64,000 bases of DNA from Flavobacteriia bacterium (GCA_947462925.1 CANHQP010000008.1:1-64000); one strand, 5' to 3'. Shown: positions 38,613-47,105, counted from the stretch's first letter. Numbers and translations: made by a program. The notes: generated from the sequence alone by a model not told the origin.

Positions 38613-39593
38613 TTAGTTTCTGTATAAAGTTGCTTTAACCGCATTGATTAATCGAGCAACATTTGGCAACGCTTCATCAATCAAAGTTGGTGAAAAAGCG
38701 AATGGAGTGTCAGTTTGAGTTACACGCATAACTGGAGCATCTAAATGATCAAAAGCATAACGTTGCAAGTGGTAAGAAATTTCAGATGAAATAGATGCCA
38801 ATGGCCAAGATTCTTCTAATACTACACAACGATTTGTTTTCTTCACTGATTCAACCACACAAGCGTAATCGATAGGACGAACAGTTCTTAAGTCGATGAT
38901 TTCGCAAGAAATTCCTTCTTTTTCCAACAATTCAGCTGCTTCGAAAGCTACTTTCAAAATTTTCCCGAAAGAAACAATAGTTACATCTGTACCAGCTCTT
39001 TTGATATCAGCCACCCCGATTGGAATGATGTATTCTCCTTCTGGAATTTCGCCTTTATCTCCGTACATTTTTTCTGATTCCAAGAAAACAACAGGGTCAT
39101 TGTCACGAATAGCCGCTTTCAACAAACCTTTCGCATCGTAAGGATTTGAAGGTGTGATTACTTTCAAACCAGGAACGTGCGCATAAAACGCTTCAAAGCT
39201 TTGAGAGTGCGTTGCAGCCAATTGACCAGCAGTACCATTTCCTCCTCGGAAAACGATTGGACAGTGATATTGACCACCAGACATTTGCAACATTTTCGCA
39301 GCACTGTTGATGATTTGGTCAGCAGCCAAAATCGCAAAGTTCCAAGTCATAAATTCAACAATCGGACGCAAACCATTCATCGAAGCACCTACCGCAATAC
39401 CAGCAAAACCAAGTTCTGCAATCGGTGTATCAATTACTCTTTTTGGACCAAATTCATCCAACATCCCTTGAGAAACTTTGTAAGCACCGTTATATTCGGC
39501 TACTTCTTCACCTAAAAGAAATACACTTTTGTCTCTGCGCATTTCCTCAGACATTGCTTCACGAAGTGCTTCTCTAAATTGTACTGTTTTCAT
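38613..39593 (-). CDS. pdhB: Pyruvate dehydrogenase E1 component, beta subunit
   Basis: The 326 residues match E1 beta of 2-oxoacid dehydrogenases: RDKSVFLLGEEVAEYNGAYK, RVIDTPIAELGFAGIAVG, THSQSFEAFYAHVPGLKV and DAPVMRVTQTDTPF. It forms the thiamine-diphosphate enzyme with an alpha subunit, decarboxylating pyruvate and acetylating E2. The N-terminus MKTVQFREALREAMSEEMRR is almost that of Flavobacteriales PdhB. No alpha subunit or E2 gene is next to it; in this order the subunits are often scattered. A branched-chain E1 beta is the main alternative. Confidence 0.92.
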   Translation of the reverse strand: MKTVQFREALREAMSEEMRRDKSVFLLGEEVAEYNGAYKVSQGMLDEFGPKRVIDTPIAELGFAGIAVGASMNGLRPIVEFMTWNFAILAADQIINSAAKMLQMSGGQYHCPIVFRGGNGTAGQLAATHSQSFEAFYAHVPGLKVITPSNPYDAKGLLKAAIRDNDPVVFLESEKMYGDKGEIPEGEYIIPIGVADIKRAGTDVTIVSFGKILKVAFEAAELLEKEGISCEIIDLRTVRPIDYACVVESVKKTNRCVVLEESWPLASISSEISYHLQRYAFDHLDAPVMRVTQTDTPFAFSPTLIDEALPNVARLINAVKATLYRN

Positions 39594-39649
39594 ATGTAGA
39601 TAATTTCTTGAATTCTAATTTCACTTACCGATTATCGTGATAAGGATGC

Positions 39650-39657
39650 CAAAAATA
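39650..39657 (-). promoter_or_regulatory. -7 box of the pdhB promoter
   Basis: On the minus strand TATTTTTG (39657-39650) matches TAnnTTTG and is 56 bases upstream of the pdhB start. No well-spaced TTG was identified. Confidence 0.45.
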
Positions 39658-39842
39658 CAAAATTAAAAGTGAATTGAATTTCATTTTGAAGCATTAAAGT
39701 TGCAAAAATTTGGCGTTTTTTAACTTCGTGTCATAAATACACTAAGTATAGCAAGCAAAGTCAATCTCTTACATCCTAAGCACGCATAATAAAATATTCA
39801 AAAAAAGAGTCCTTTGAACATTAAGAAAACAGTTTTGTTTAG

Positions 39843-39850
39843 TAAATTTG
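39843..39850 (+). promoter_or_regulatory. -7 box of the etf operon promoter
   Basis: TAAATTTG fits TAnnTTTG and lies 29 bases before the etfB start. The nearest upstream TTG (39814-39816) is 26 bases away, longer than usual. Confidence 0.5.
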
Positions 39851-39879
39851 CAACGATTTAAGATTAAAATTCTGATAAA

Positions 39880-40620
39880 ATGAAGATATTAGTATGTATC
39901 AGTAAGTCACCAGACACGACTTCAAAAATTGCATTCACAGATGGCAACACTAAATTTGATGAAAATGGTGTGCAATACATTGTGAATCCTTATGACGAGT
40001 GGTATGCTTTGGTGCGTGCACTTGAAATTAAAGAAACAAGTGGTGGAAATGTGACCATCATTACAGTTGGAACCGCAGCTGATGACGCTGTGATTCGCAA
40101 AGCTTTGGCTATTGGAGCTGATGATGCAGTAAGAATTGACGCTGAAGCAACGGATGCCTATTTTGCAGCTGCTCAAATTGCAGCTTATGCAAAAGCAAAC
40201 AATTTTGATCTTATTTTAACTGGTAAAGAAACCATCAATTACAACGGTTCGCAAGTTGCGGGAATGATCGCTGAAGATTTAGATCTTCCTTTCGTTTCTT
40301 TGGCTACGAAATTGGATGTAAACGGTTCAACTTTGCGTCTAGAACAAGAAATTGTTGGTGGTTTACAAATCGTTGAAGCAAATTTACCTTTGGTGGTAAG
40401 TTGTGCTAAAGGTATGGCTGAGCAAAGAATTCCAAACATGCGTGGAATCATGGCGGCAAGAACAAAACCTTTGCAAATCGTTCCTGCTATTGCTGTTGAC
40501 GCATTCACGGTGTACGAAAGTTACACTTTGCCAGATGCGAAAAAAGCGTGCACAATGATTGATCCAAACAATATGGATGAATTGGTTAATTTGTTGCACA
40601 CAGAAGCGAAAGTTATTTAG
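39880..40620 (+). CDS. etfB: Electron transfer flavoprotein, beta subunit
   Basis: The 246 residues start MKILVCISKSPDTTSKI and contain the domain III fold with the AMP-binding region (ADDAVIRKALAIGADDAVRI) and the recognition segment VSCAKGMAEQRIPNMRGIM that docks to acyl-CoA dehydrogenases. With EtfA it carries electrons from acyl-CoA dehydrogenases to the respiratory chain through ETF-quinone oxidoreductase. Length and order are typical. A 119-base spacer containing the phased arrays (40626-40726) separates it from etfA, which is unusual because the two are often closely linked. Confidence 0.95.
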   Translation: MKILVCISKSPDTTSKIAFTDGNTKFDENGVQYIVNPYDEWYALVRALEIKETSGGNVTIITVGTAADDAVIRKALAIGADDAVRIDAEATDAYFAAAQIAAYAKANNFDLILTGKETINYNGSQVAGMIAEDLDLPFVSLATKLDVNGSTLRLEQEIVGGLQIVEANLPLVVSCAKGMAEQRIPNMRGIMAARTKPLQIVPAIAVDAFTVYESYTLPDAKKACTMIDPNNMDELVNLLHTEAKVI

Positions 40621-40625
40621 TTCAT

Positions 40626-40726
40626 AGACAAAAGACATTAGACAGAAGACAATAGACTTTAGACTTGACAAATTTCTTTAGTCTTAACATCCTAAAATCT
40701 TGACATCTTAATATCTTAAAGTCTAA
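40626..40726. repeat. Phased complementary arrays (7-bp and 8-bp period) between etfB and etfA
   Basis: The left array has AGAC six times at an exact seven-base period (40626, 40633, 40640, 40647, 40654, 40661). After a short spacer the right array has an (A/G)TCTTA-like unit six times at an exact eight-base period (40681, 40689, 40697, 40705, 40713, 40721). GTCT is the complement of AGAC, so the arms can pair in several registers. It fills almost the whole spacer between two genes of one operon. A related arrangement is at 26305-26381. Confidence 0.7.
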
Positions 40727-40739
40727 AAAATATAAAAAT

Positions 40740-41681
40740 ATGAAAACATTAGTATACATAAACGGCAATCATGCGCATGCGAAGGCGTCCTTTGAGGCGG
40801 TAACTTACGCTAAAAAATTAGGCGGTGAAGTGATTGTGATTGCTTCTGGAAATGGAAGTGATTTAGCCAAATTGGGCGAATACGGAGCATCAAAAGTAAT
40901 GGTTGACAAATCATTAGATCATGGAGATGCGCAACAAATTACAAAACTAATCGCTGCTGCTGCAGAAGCAACTGGCGCTGAAGTGATTGTTTTTTCTCAC
41001 GATTTAGTAGCAAAAGCAGTAGCTCCTCGTCTCTCTGTAAGATTGAAAGCTGGTTTGATTTCTGGTGCAATTGCTTTGCCTGAAACTTCAAATGGTTTCT
41101 CTTGCAAAGTGAACGTTTTTTCTGGAAAAGCATTCGGTTTGGTTTCTGTGAAAACAGCTACTAAAATCATTTCTTTGCTTCCTAATTCAATTCAACCAGA
41201 ATTAAATGGTAGTGCTTGTGCAGTGGAAGATTTCAACGGAAATGTTGGTGCTGCTGCAATCAAAATCATCGACACTAAAATTCCTGAAGGAAATATTCCT
41301 TTGCCAGAGGCTGAATTGGTTGTTTCTGCAGGACGTGGTTTGAAAGGACCAGAGAACTGGGGAATGATTGAAGAATTGGCAAACAATTTAGGTGCTGCAA
41401 CAGCTTGTTCTCGACCAGTAGCAGATATTGGCTGGAGACCTCACCATGAGCATGTTGGTCAAACAGGAGTAGCTATTCGTCCAAATTTATACATCGCAGT
41501 TGGAATTTCTGGTGCGATTCAACACTTGGCAGGTGTGAACGGTTCTAAGGTGATTGTGGTTGTAAACACAGATCCTGAAGCGCCATTTTTCAAAGCTGCT
41601 GACTACGGAATTATTGGAGATGCGTTCGATGTAATTCCAAAATTAAACGAAGCTGTTAAAAAATTCAAAGCTGCACATTAG
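40740..41681 (+). CDS. etfA: Electron transfer flavoprotein, alpha subunit
   Basis: The 313 residues start MKTLVYINGNHAHAKASFEAV. The FAD-binding signature is in the C-terminal half: SAGRGLKGPENW, ATACSRPVADIGWRPHHEHVGQTG and LYIAVGISGAIQHLAGVNGSKVIVVVN, with EAPFFKAADYGIIGD near the end. It binds FAD at the interface with EtfB and completes the ETF dimer. It follows etfB on the same strand and is closed by a terminator at 41721-41751. Confidence 0.96.
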   Translation: MKTLVYINGNHAHAKASFEAVTYAKKLGGEVIVIASGNGSDLAKLGEYGASKVMVDKSLDHGDAQQITKLIAAAAEATGAEVIVFSHDLVAKAVAPRLSVRLKAGLISGAIALPETSNGFSCKVNVFSGKAFGLVSVKTATKIISLLPNSIQPELNGSACAVEDFNGNVGAAAIKIIDTKIPEGNIPLPEAELVVSAGRGLKGPENWGMIEELANNLGAATACSRPVADIGWRPHHEHVGQTGVAIRPNLYIAVGISGAIQHLAGVNGSKVIVVVNTDPEAPFFKAADYGIIGDAFDVIPKLNEAVKKFKAAH

Positions 41682-41720
41682 TAAGTTCGCTTAGAATCAT
41701 TACTTTTACATCGATATAGA

Positions 41721-41751
41721 AATTAGGGAAGCAGCAATTGCTTCCCTAATT
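41721..41751 (+). terminator. Strong hairpin terminator after etfA
   Basis: AATTAGGGAAGCA (41721-41733) and TGCTTCCCTAATT (41739-41751) are a perfect 13-bp stem with a five-base loop, followed by GTTTCTAA. The T run is short, so termination may need other factors. It also lies just ahead of the DUF151 gene. Confidence 0.75.
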
Positions 41752-41785
41752 GTTTCTAAACTATTCAGAAACAGCATCTAAAAGC

Positions 41786-42373
41786 ATGGACAAAGTAAAA
41801 CTCGAAATCGTTGGATTATCCTACAGTCAAACACAATCAGGGGCATATGCCTTGGTTTTGGCTGAAGTTGGTGGAAAAAGAAGCTTACCTATCATTATTG
41901 GTGGATTCGAAGCGCAAGCAATTGCAATCGAATTAGAAAAAATGACCCCTACTCGACCGTTGACACACGATTTATTTAAAAGTTTTGCGCTTTCTTTCGG
42001 AATCAAAGTGAAAGAAATTGTCATTTACAATTTGAACGAAGGCATTTTCTACTCAAAATTGATTTGCGAAAAAGAAGGTCAATTGAGTGAAATCGATGCG
42101 CGTACATCAGATGCAATCGCTTTGGGAGTTCGATTTAAATGTCCAATTTATACCTATGAAAATATTTTGGCAAGTGCAGGAGTTGAATTAGATGAAAACA
42201 GTGATTTTGCATCAGATTTCGAAGATGAAATCGAAAAAAAGCCAGCTGAAAATTCATTGAACAGCTTGAGCATTGAAGAACTTCAACAGCAACTGAATAC
42301 CGCATTGGAAGACGAGGAATATGAATTGGCTTCTAAAATCAGAGATGAAATCTCAAAAAGAAGCGAAAACTAA
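41786..42373 (+). CDS. DUF151 bifunctional-nuclease-like protein with UvrB/UvrC motif
   Basis: The start at 41786 (MDKVKLEIVGLSYSQTQSG) gives 195 residues; the frame from 41750 uses a TTG and would overlap the terminator. The first ~140 residues are the DUF151 fold (LPIIIGGFEAQAIAIELE, RPLTHDLF, DARTSDAIALGVRFKCPIY), known in plants and archaea as a bifunctional nuclease. The C-terminal ~35 residues (IEELQQQLNTALEDEEYELA, then SKIRDEISKR) form a UvrB/UvrC-type helical hairpin, a protein-interaction motif found in this combination in Bacteroidota. The nucleoside transporter gene follows 30 bases later. Confidence 0.9.
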   Translation: MDKVKLEIVGLSYSQTQSGAYALVLAEVGGKRSLPIIIGGFEAQAIAIELEKMTPTRPLTHDLFKSFALSFGIKVKEIVIYNLNEGIFYSKLICEKEGQLSEIDARTSDAIALGVRFKCPIYTYENILASAGVELDENSDFASDFEDEIEKKPAENSLNSLSIEELQQQLNTALEDEEYELASKIRDEISKRSEN

Positions 42374-42403
42374 ATAAACTAAGCTCAAAACTATCAACAT
42401 TCT

Positions 42404-43858
42404 ATGGATCGATTTACAGGTATAATTGGAATTTTTGTAATCCTTGGGATTGCTTTTTTGGTTTCAAACAATAGAAAAAGGATTAATTTAAGATTGGTTT
42501 TCAGTGGACTTGCTCTACAAATCTTAATCGCTGTTTTGGTTCTCAAAGTTCCACCTGTAAAAAGCTTCTTCCAAACCTTGGGAAAAGGAATGCAACACAT
42601 TGAAGAGTTCGCTAGAACAGGCGCTGCATTTGTTTACAGCGGTATTTCAACTGAAAATGAAGTTTACAATGCTAGAATTTTAAAATCTGACACAATCGTT
42701 GCTGAAGATGGAAGAAAAACCATCCACCTTTCAGCGATTTATGGCGGACCAAAAGATGACAAATTAACGCCTTTGGTTTATAAAGCAGATTCACCCAAAA
42801 TTCATTACAATTACCAATTAGTCACTTTTGACGAAAAAACACACAAAGCAGACGGAAAAATTCCGATTTATTTTGTGCAAGGCGTTCCAAAAATTCAAAG
42901 TGATTTTGCAAGAAGCGGTTTCGTTTTCGCCTTTAATATTACTGCAACGATCATTTTGGTGTGTATTCTAGTTGCCATTTTGTATCACATCGGTTTCATG
43001 CAACGCATCGTTTCAATTATTGCTCGAGCAATGAACACCATCATGCGCGTTAGTGGTGCAGAAGCTTTGAGTAACGTTGCAAGTGCTTTCGTAGGTCAAG
43101 TTGAAGCGCAAGTAATGATTCGTCCTTACCTGAAAGGCATGACCAAAAGTGAGTTACTAGCTTCCATGAGTGGAAGTTTGGCATGTATTGCAGGAGGAAT
43201 TTTAGTTGTTTACACCACAATGGGCGCACCGGCAGAATATCTAATCGCTGCAAGTTTGATGGCTGCTCCTGGCGCTTTGATTATTTCCAAAATCATTTAT
43301 CCGGAAACGGAAGAATCTCAAACCATGGGAACGGTTAAATTAGCAGTCAAAAAAGAACACGTAAATTTGATTGACGCCATTAGTCACGGTGCAACAGACG
43401 GTTTCAAAATATCAATGAATGTAATCGCCATGTTGATTGGTTTCTTGGCATTGATTGCCATGATCAATTGGATGTTTGGATTAATCAATCCAGGATTGAC
43501 TTTAGACGTAATTTTCGCGAAAATTTTCTATCCAATGGCTTGGAGTATGGGCGTTCCTGCCCAAGACGTGAACAATGTGGCAACACTTCTTGGACAAAAA
43601 TTGACAATCAATGAATTCGTAGCGTTCAAAAACTTAACGAGCGATGCTATTCCGGTCTACAGTGAAAAAGCTAATTTGATTGCAAGTATTGCGATTTGTG
43701 GTTTTGCAAATTTCAGCAGTGTCGGAATGCAAATCGGTGGAATTGGTGCTTTGGCTCCAGAACGACGAGCAGACTTAGCTAAACTAGGAATGCGCGCACT
43801 GTTGGCTGGTACACTTGCGTCGTATCTTTCTGCGACGATTGCGGGAATCCTTTTTTAA
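42404..43858 (+). CDS. Concentrative nucleoside transporter (CNT, NupC family)
   Basis: The 484 residues carry the CNT core: gate/transport segments in GAEALSNVASAFVGQVEAQV, SELLASMSGSLACIAGGIL, a long helix near MNVIAMLIGFLALIAMINW, and the C-terminal SIAICGFANFSSVGMQIGGIGALAPERR motif that binds nucleoside and Na+. About ten membrane helices are visible. A ~100-residue soluble insert (residues ~75-165) lies between the first helices and the core and is larger than in E. coli NupC. It imports nucleosides with Na+ or H+. It follows the DUF151 gene on the same strand, with no terminator between. Confidence 0.94.
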   Translation: MDRFTGIIGIFVILGIAFLVSNNRKRINLRLVFSGLALQILIAVLVLKVPPVKSFFQTLGKGMQHIEEFARTGAAFVYSGISTENEVYNARILKSDTIVAEDGRKTIHLSAIYGGPKDDKLTPLVYKADSPKIHYNYQLVTFDEKTHKADGKIPIYFVQGVPKIQSDFARSGFVFAFNITATIILVCILVAILYHIGFMQRIVSIIARAMNTIMRVSGAEALSNVASAFVGQVEAQVMIRPYLKGMTKSELLASMSGSLACIAGGILVVYTTMGAPAEYLIAASLMAAPGALIISKIIYPETEESQTMGTVKLAVKKEHVNLIDAISHGATDGFKISMNVIAMLIGFLALIAMINWMFGLINPGLTLDVIFAKIFYPMAWSMGVPAQDVNNVATLLGQKLTINEFVAFKNLTSDAIPVYSEKANLIASIAICGFANFSSVGMQIGGIGALAPERRADLAKLGMRALLAGTLASYLSATIAGILF

Positions 43859-44001
43859 GTTTGGAAATTTGATTTAGATTAATAGATTATTGGACAAACC
43901 AATAAGTCTTTGAAAAAAAGGTTTACTGTGCAATCTAAAAGTAAAGAAAATACCACTGACTATCTTTGAAACTTCTTCGCTGATAGGGATTATTAGAATC
44001 A

Positions 44002-44211
44002 ATTCGAAATATTGCAATATTTGATTATCTGGGATTTTTCTTCCTCATTCGAAATATGGCTATATTTCTTCCTCATTCGAAATATAGCGATATTTCATTT
44101 TTAACCACATTGACTGAAAAATACAACAATTTTCGCATTCCATTCGAAATATTGCAATATTTGATTTCCGAGGTTTTACATGATTTATTCGAAATATAGC
44201 GATATTTCATT
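44002..44211. repeat. Cluster of five palindromic repeats (ATTCGAAATAT-NGCN-ATATTT)
   Basis: Copies start at 44002, 44047, 44075, 44142 and 44187, each about 25 bases. All share ATTCGAAATAT, a four-base NGCN centre, and ATATTT followed by (G/C) and usually ATT. Copies 1 and 4 have TGCA centres and are identical; copies 3 and 5 have AGCG and are identical; copy 2 has GGCT. Each can form a hairpin. They sit in the 457-base gap (43859-44315) between the convergent CNT transporter and small secreted-protein genes; nothing else is seen in that gap. The spacing is irregular (45, 28, 67, 45), so it is not a CRISPR. Confidence 0.85.
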
Positions 44212-44315
44212 TTGAATAATATCGAAAAAGGGAGTTTTACTTTTTAAAATAGTGAATAAAAGAACGACATAAAATCTTCAAAATAAAAGTAAACCACATT
44301 CAAACCATCCAATAA

Positions 44316-44705
44316 TCAATTTCTCCTCGCTTTCTTCAACATCACATCCGGTTGCGGGCGAATACCTTCTCTGACGATTTTCTTGCCTTTTTTGTAAATC
44401 AAGATTTTTTCTGTAGCAGATGAGTTGTCCATTTTTCCCTCGATGACGAAGTTGGTTTTATTTTCTGAAACCAAAGTCCAAATTCCTTTGTTGGTTTTTG
44501 TGCCAATTACTACCACGATTTCTTTGGCTGACAATTGAATTTCAATCGCAGAAGTTCCAATTTGGATGCGCTCACTTGCGCCGGCACTCATTTCGTAGGC
44601 CGCAATTGTTCCGACATATTTCCCAAAATAAGATTTCTTAACCTGCGCTGAAACATTCGAATGCAAAAACAAACAAACTAAAATAAAAGCAAATTGACGC
44701 ACCAT
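44316..44705 (-). CDS. Small secreted protein of unknown function
   Basis: The 129 residues begin with a clear signal peptide (MVRQFAFILVCLFLHSNVSA). The mature part is beta-rich with alternating polar and hydrophobic stretches (ERIQIGTSAIEIQLSAKEIV, GIWTLVSENKTNFVIEGK) and a basic C-terminus ending VMLKKARRN. It looks like a small lipocalin- or streptavidin-like periplasmic barrel, but no family is recognised. The start codon overlaps the ATG of a longer, rejected form of the divergent radical SAM frame (CATG at 44703-44706). The likely radical SAM start is 118 bases further on. Confidence 0.7.
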   Translation of the reverse strand: MVRQFAFILVCLFLHSNVSAQVKKSYFGKYVGTIAAYEMSAGASERIQIGTSAIEIQLSAKEIVVVIGTKTNKGIWTLVSENKTNFVIEGKMDNSSATEKILIYKKGKKIVREGIRPQPDVMLKKARRN

Positions 44706-44823
44706 GAATTTTGATTTAGATTCAAATGTAAGGAAAAATGAGTCGCAAATCCAAATTCAAAAACTTTCTAGAAACAGAAGGTTTTTCAATCAATTACTTT
44801 TTCTCGTACCTTTATCCCAATAC

Positions 44824-45843
44824 ATGGCGACTTTCAAAGACAATTTTCAAATTTTGCGTCACCTTACGTTTGCACGTTTGGCGAATTTGGTATTGTTGCG
44901 TTTTTCTTACCGCATTTCTAGAATTTTGAAGCGCAGCATCGTTTGGGGAAAACCGTTTACAGTGAGTATTGAACCAACGACTGCTTGCAATTTAGGTTGT
45001 TCAGAATGTCCGAGCGGGTTGAAAAATTTCACGCGACCCACTGGAAAATTAGACTTGGAACTCAACCGACAATTGATTCAACAATTGGGAAAACAGCTTT
45101 TTTACATCAATTATTATTTTCAAGGCGAACCATTTTTGCATCCGCAGTTTTTAGACTTGATCAAAGATGCGAAAAAGCAACACATTTATACGGCTACTTC
45201 CACCAACGCACATTTTATCACGCCGCAAAAAGCAACGGAGATTGTCGCTTCTGGTTTAGATCGATTAATTATTTCCATTGATGGTTTGACACAAAAAACG
45301 TATGAAAGCTATCGCGTTCACGGAACTTTGAGTAAAGTGATTGAAGGTGCCAAATTATTGGTCGAAGCCAAAAAAGCTGCCAATTCGGCAACACCGCATT
45401 TGATTTTTCAATTCTTGGTCGTGAAACCGAATGAACATGAAATTGACGGCGTTTTTGATTTGGCGAAAACGTTGGAAATTGATGAAGTGCGTCTGAAATC
45501 TGCGCAAGTGTACGATTACCAAAACGGCCACGAATTGATTCCTGAAAATGAAAAATATGCGCGCTACAAACGCCAAAAAGACGGAACGTATCGTTTGAAA
45601 TACAAAACCGGAAATCATTGTTGGCGCATGTGGTCGTCGTGTGTTTTGACTTGGGACGCACAAGTGGTGCCTTGCTGTTTCGACAAAGATGCCAAATACG
45701 TATTGGGCTCAGCAGTGACTGAAAATTTCGACCAACTCTGGAAATCCAAAAAATACAACGATTTCAGATTGGCAGTATTGACCAAAAGAAATCAAATCGA
45801 TATTTGTCAGAATTGCTCTGAGGGAACCAAAGTTTGGGTTTAA
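44824..45843 (+). CDS. Radical SAM protein with SPASM-type C-terminal domain
   Basis: With the start at 44824 the product has 339 residues. The radical SAM cluster motif is CxxxCxxC in TTACNLGCSECPSG at about residue 57-68. The TIM-barrel core follows (YFQGEPFLHPQFLDLI, ATSTNAHFIT, LIISIDGLTQKTYESYR). The C-terminal Cys cluster (CVLTWDAQVVPCCFDKD, then ICQNC) is of the SPASM type, which binds auxiliary clusters. It may modify a peptide or a lipid/sugar intermediate. No precursor peptide gene is visible nearby. The longer frame from 44704 adds a poorly conserved N-terminus and is rejected. Its stop overlaps that of the AI-2E gene on the other strand. Confidence 0.87.
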   Translation: MATFKDNFQILRHLTFARLANLVLLRFSYRISRILKRSIVWGKPFTVSIEPTTACNLGCSECPSGLKNFTRPTGKLDLELNRQLIQQLGKQLFYINYYFQGEPFLHPQFLDLIKDAKKQHIYTATSTNAHFITPQKATEIVASGLDRLIISIDGLTQKTYESYRVHGTLSKVIEGAKLLVEAKKAANSATPHLIFQFLVVKPNEHEIDGVFDLAKTLEIDEVRLKSAQVYDYQNGHELIPENEKYARYKRQKDGTYRLKYKTGNHCWRMWSSCVLTWDAQVVPCCFDKDAKYVLGSAVTENFDQLWKSKKYNDFRLAVLTKRNQIDICQNCSEGTKVWV

Positions 45844-46964
45844 TCCAGTTTATCTCCCTTGGAAGTTGGCTTGTTGAAATTGTCAGTAAAGAAGAAAATC
45901 TTGTTCAGCAATTGCATCATAACATTTTTATCGTTTTCTTCCGTTTCCTCTATTTCTTCAATCGTTTTGGTTTTGTAGTTGTCATGATACAATTTGATCA
46001 TCAATAGAAAGTAAGAAATCAGCAAAGGACCAAAAACCAATCCTGTTAAACCGAAAAATTTTAGTCCGAAAATTACTCCTAGCACGGTAGTTACTGGATG
46101 TACATCTCCGATTTTCTTCGAAACGTACATGCGCACCAAATTATCCAAATTAGTTAAAACCAAAAGACAAAAAACAATGACAAAAATTCCTTGCCAATTG
46201 TGATTGATGGCAAACAAATAAATCGCTACTGGTATCCAAATAACTGCTGTTCCCACCAAAGGAATGATGGATGCAAATCCCGTCAAAATCGCATAAATTC
46301 CTGCGTCTGGAATTCCAGCAATTAAAAAAGCAATGTAAGCCGCAATTCCTTGCGCGGTCGCAACTGCGGGAACACCAATCGCATTTCCGTAAGTTTGATC
46401 GACCAATTCTTTTCCAAACAAACTAATTTTATCGTCCTCGAATGGCAAATAATAATTCAATTTCATTTCGAGCTTCTTAACATTGACCAATAGAAAGTAC
46501 AACAAAAAGTACATCATCAATAGCGTTGCCGCAATGCTCAAGGAGGAACTCAAAAAATCTCCTGCGTGTTGTGAAACAAATTTAGTGATGTTTGTCACCA
46601 CGTTTTGCGCTGAGATATGAATGTGGTATTGCTCCAGTTTTAATGAAAACGCATTGACGTAATCTTTGATTAAATCGGTATTCGCTGATAAAGAAGAAAC
46701 CTTCCCTAAAATCATGGTCACCAGAATACCAATGGGCAAAACCACGATTAGAAATGAGATGATAATGATAATGATGGCTGCAAATGATTTCTTGAATTTC
46801 TTTTGAAAAACCAAAAAAGCCATGAATTTTCTAAAAAGAATATAGAAAATAATCGCGCCCAGAAAAGAACTCAAAAACTCAGATAAGCCGAAAAGCAGGA
46901 AAGCTGCAGTCACAAAAATTAAAAATCCTGCGAGGTATTTATTTATCAGTTCACTTGGTTGCAT
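45840..46964 (-). CDS. AI-2E family (PerM-like) permease
   Basis: The 374-residue protein has about eight membrane helices arranged as in PerM/YdiK: a first pair of helices, a basic loop (FQKKFKKSF), a large extracytoplasmic loop (residues ~75-145), then the C-terminal core with a GLTGLVFGPLLISYFLLM segment typical of the family. Some members export autoinducer-2 or work as Na+/H+ antiporters; the substrate here is unknown. The charged tail (residues ~340-374) is cytoplasmic. A good promoter lies at 47036-47008. Confidence 0.9.
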   Translation of the reverse strand: MQPSELINKYLAGFLIFVTAAFLLFGLSEFLSSFLGAIIFYILFRKFMAFLVFQKKFKKSFAAIIIIIISFLIVVLPIGILVTMILGKVSSLSANTDLIKDYVNAFSLKLEQYHIHISAQNVVTNITKFVSQHAGDFLSSSLSIAATLLMMYFLLYFLLVNVKKLEMKLNYYLPFEDDKISLFGKELVDQTYGNAIGVPAVATAQGIAAYIAFLIAGIPDAGIYAILTGFASIIPLVGTAVIWIPVAIYLFAINHNWQGIFVIVFCLLVLTNLDNLVRMYVSKKIGDVHPVTTVLGVIFGLKFFGLTGLVFGPLLISYFLLMIKLYHDNYKTKTIEEIEETEENDKNVMMQLLNKIFFFTDNFNKPTSKGDKLD

Positions 46965-47007
46965 GTCCTTCTATTTTTTTAGGTTCATCCCAAAAGAGGG
47001 CTTTTAC

Positions 47008-47036
47008 CAAAGATACAACTATTGCGGTCAGTTCAA
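47008..47036 (-). promoter_or_regulatory. Promoter of the AI-2E permease gene
   Basis: On the minus strand TTG (47036-47034) and TATCTTTG (47015-47008), 18 bases apart, match TTG-N17-23-TAnnTTTG. The start codon is 43 bases downstream. Confidence 0.7.
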
Positions 47037-47049
47037 GTCATATTGTCAA

Positions 47050-47082
47050 AAATAAAAAAAGGCCAACCTATGTTGACCTTCA
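47050..47082 (-). terminator. Rho-independent terminator after the T9SS cargo gene
   Basis: On the minus strand AAGGTCAAC, a four-base loop and GTTGGCCTT form a stem with one mismatch, followed by TTTTTTTATTTTT. It is 24 bases after the stop at 47106. Confidence 0.87.
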
Positions 47083-47105
47083 TATTTTAAGAAAAGCTTT
47101 AAAAA

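Noticed and set aside
40626-40726. Coding sequence or small CRISPR between etfB and etfA
   Set aside because: The repeat units are only 4-6 bases with 2-3 variable bases at period 7 or 8, far too short for CRISPR, and no extended reading frame is present.
41750-41785. TTG start for the DUF151 protein
   Set aside because: It begins within the etfA terminator hairpin region and adds residues not seen in the family; the ATG at 41786 matches the conserved N-terminus.
44002-44211. CRISPR-like array
   Set aside because: The repeats are palindromic with variable centres and irregular spacing (45, 28, 67, 45), and no cas genes are present; it is better seen as a REP-like palindrome cluster.
45269-45663. 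Two overlapping minus-strand frames of 100-130 codons inside the radical SAM gene
   Set aside because: Two frames in the same place cannot both be real, and both lie antisense to the conserved radical SAM core; their products are His/Arg/Phe-rich shadows.
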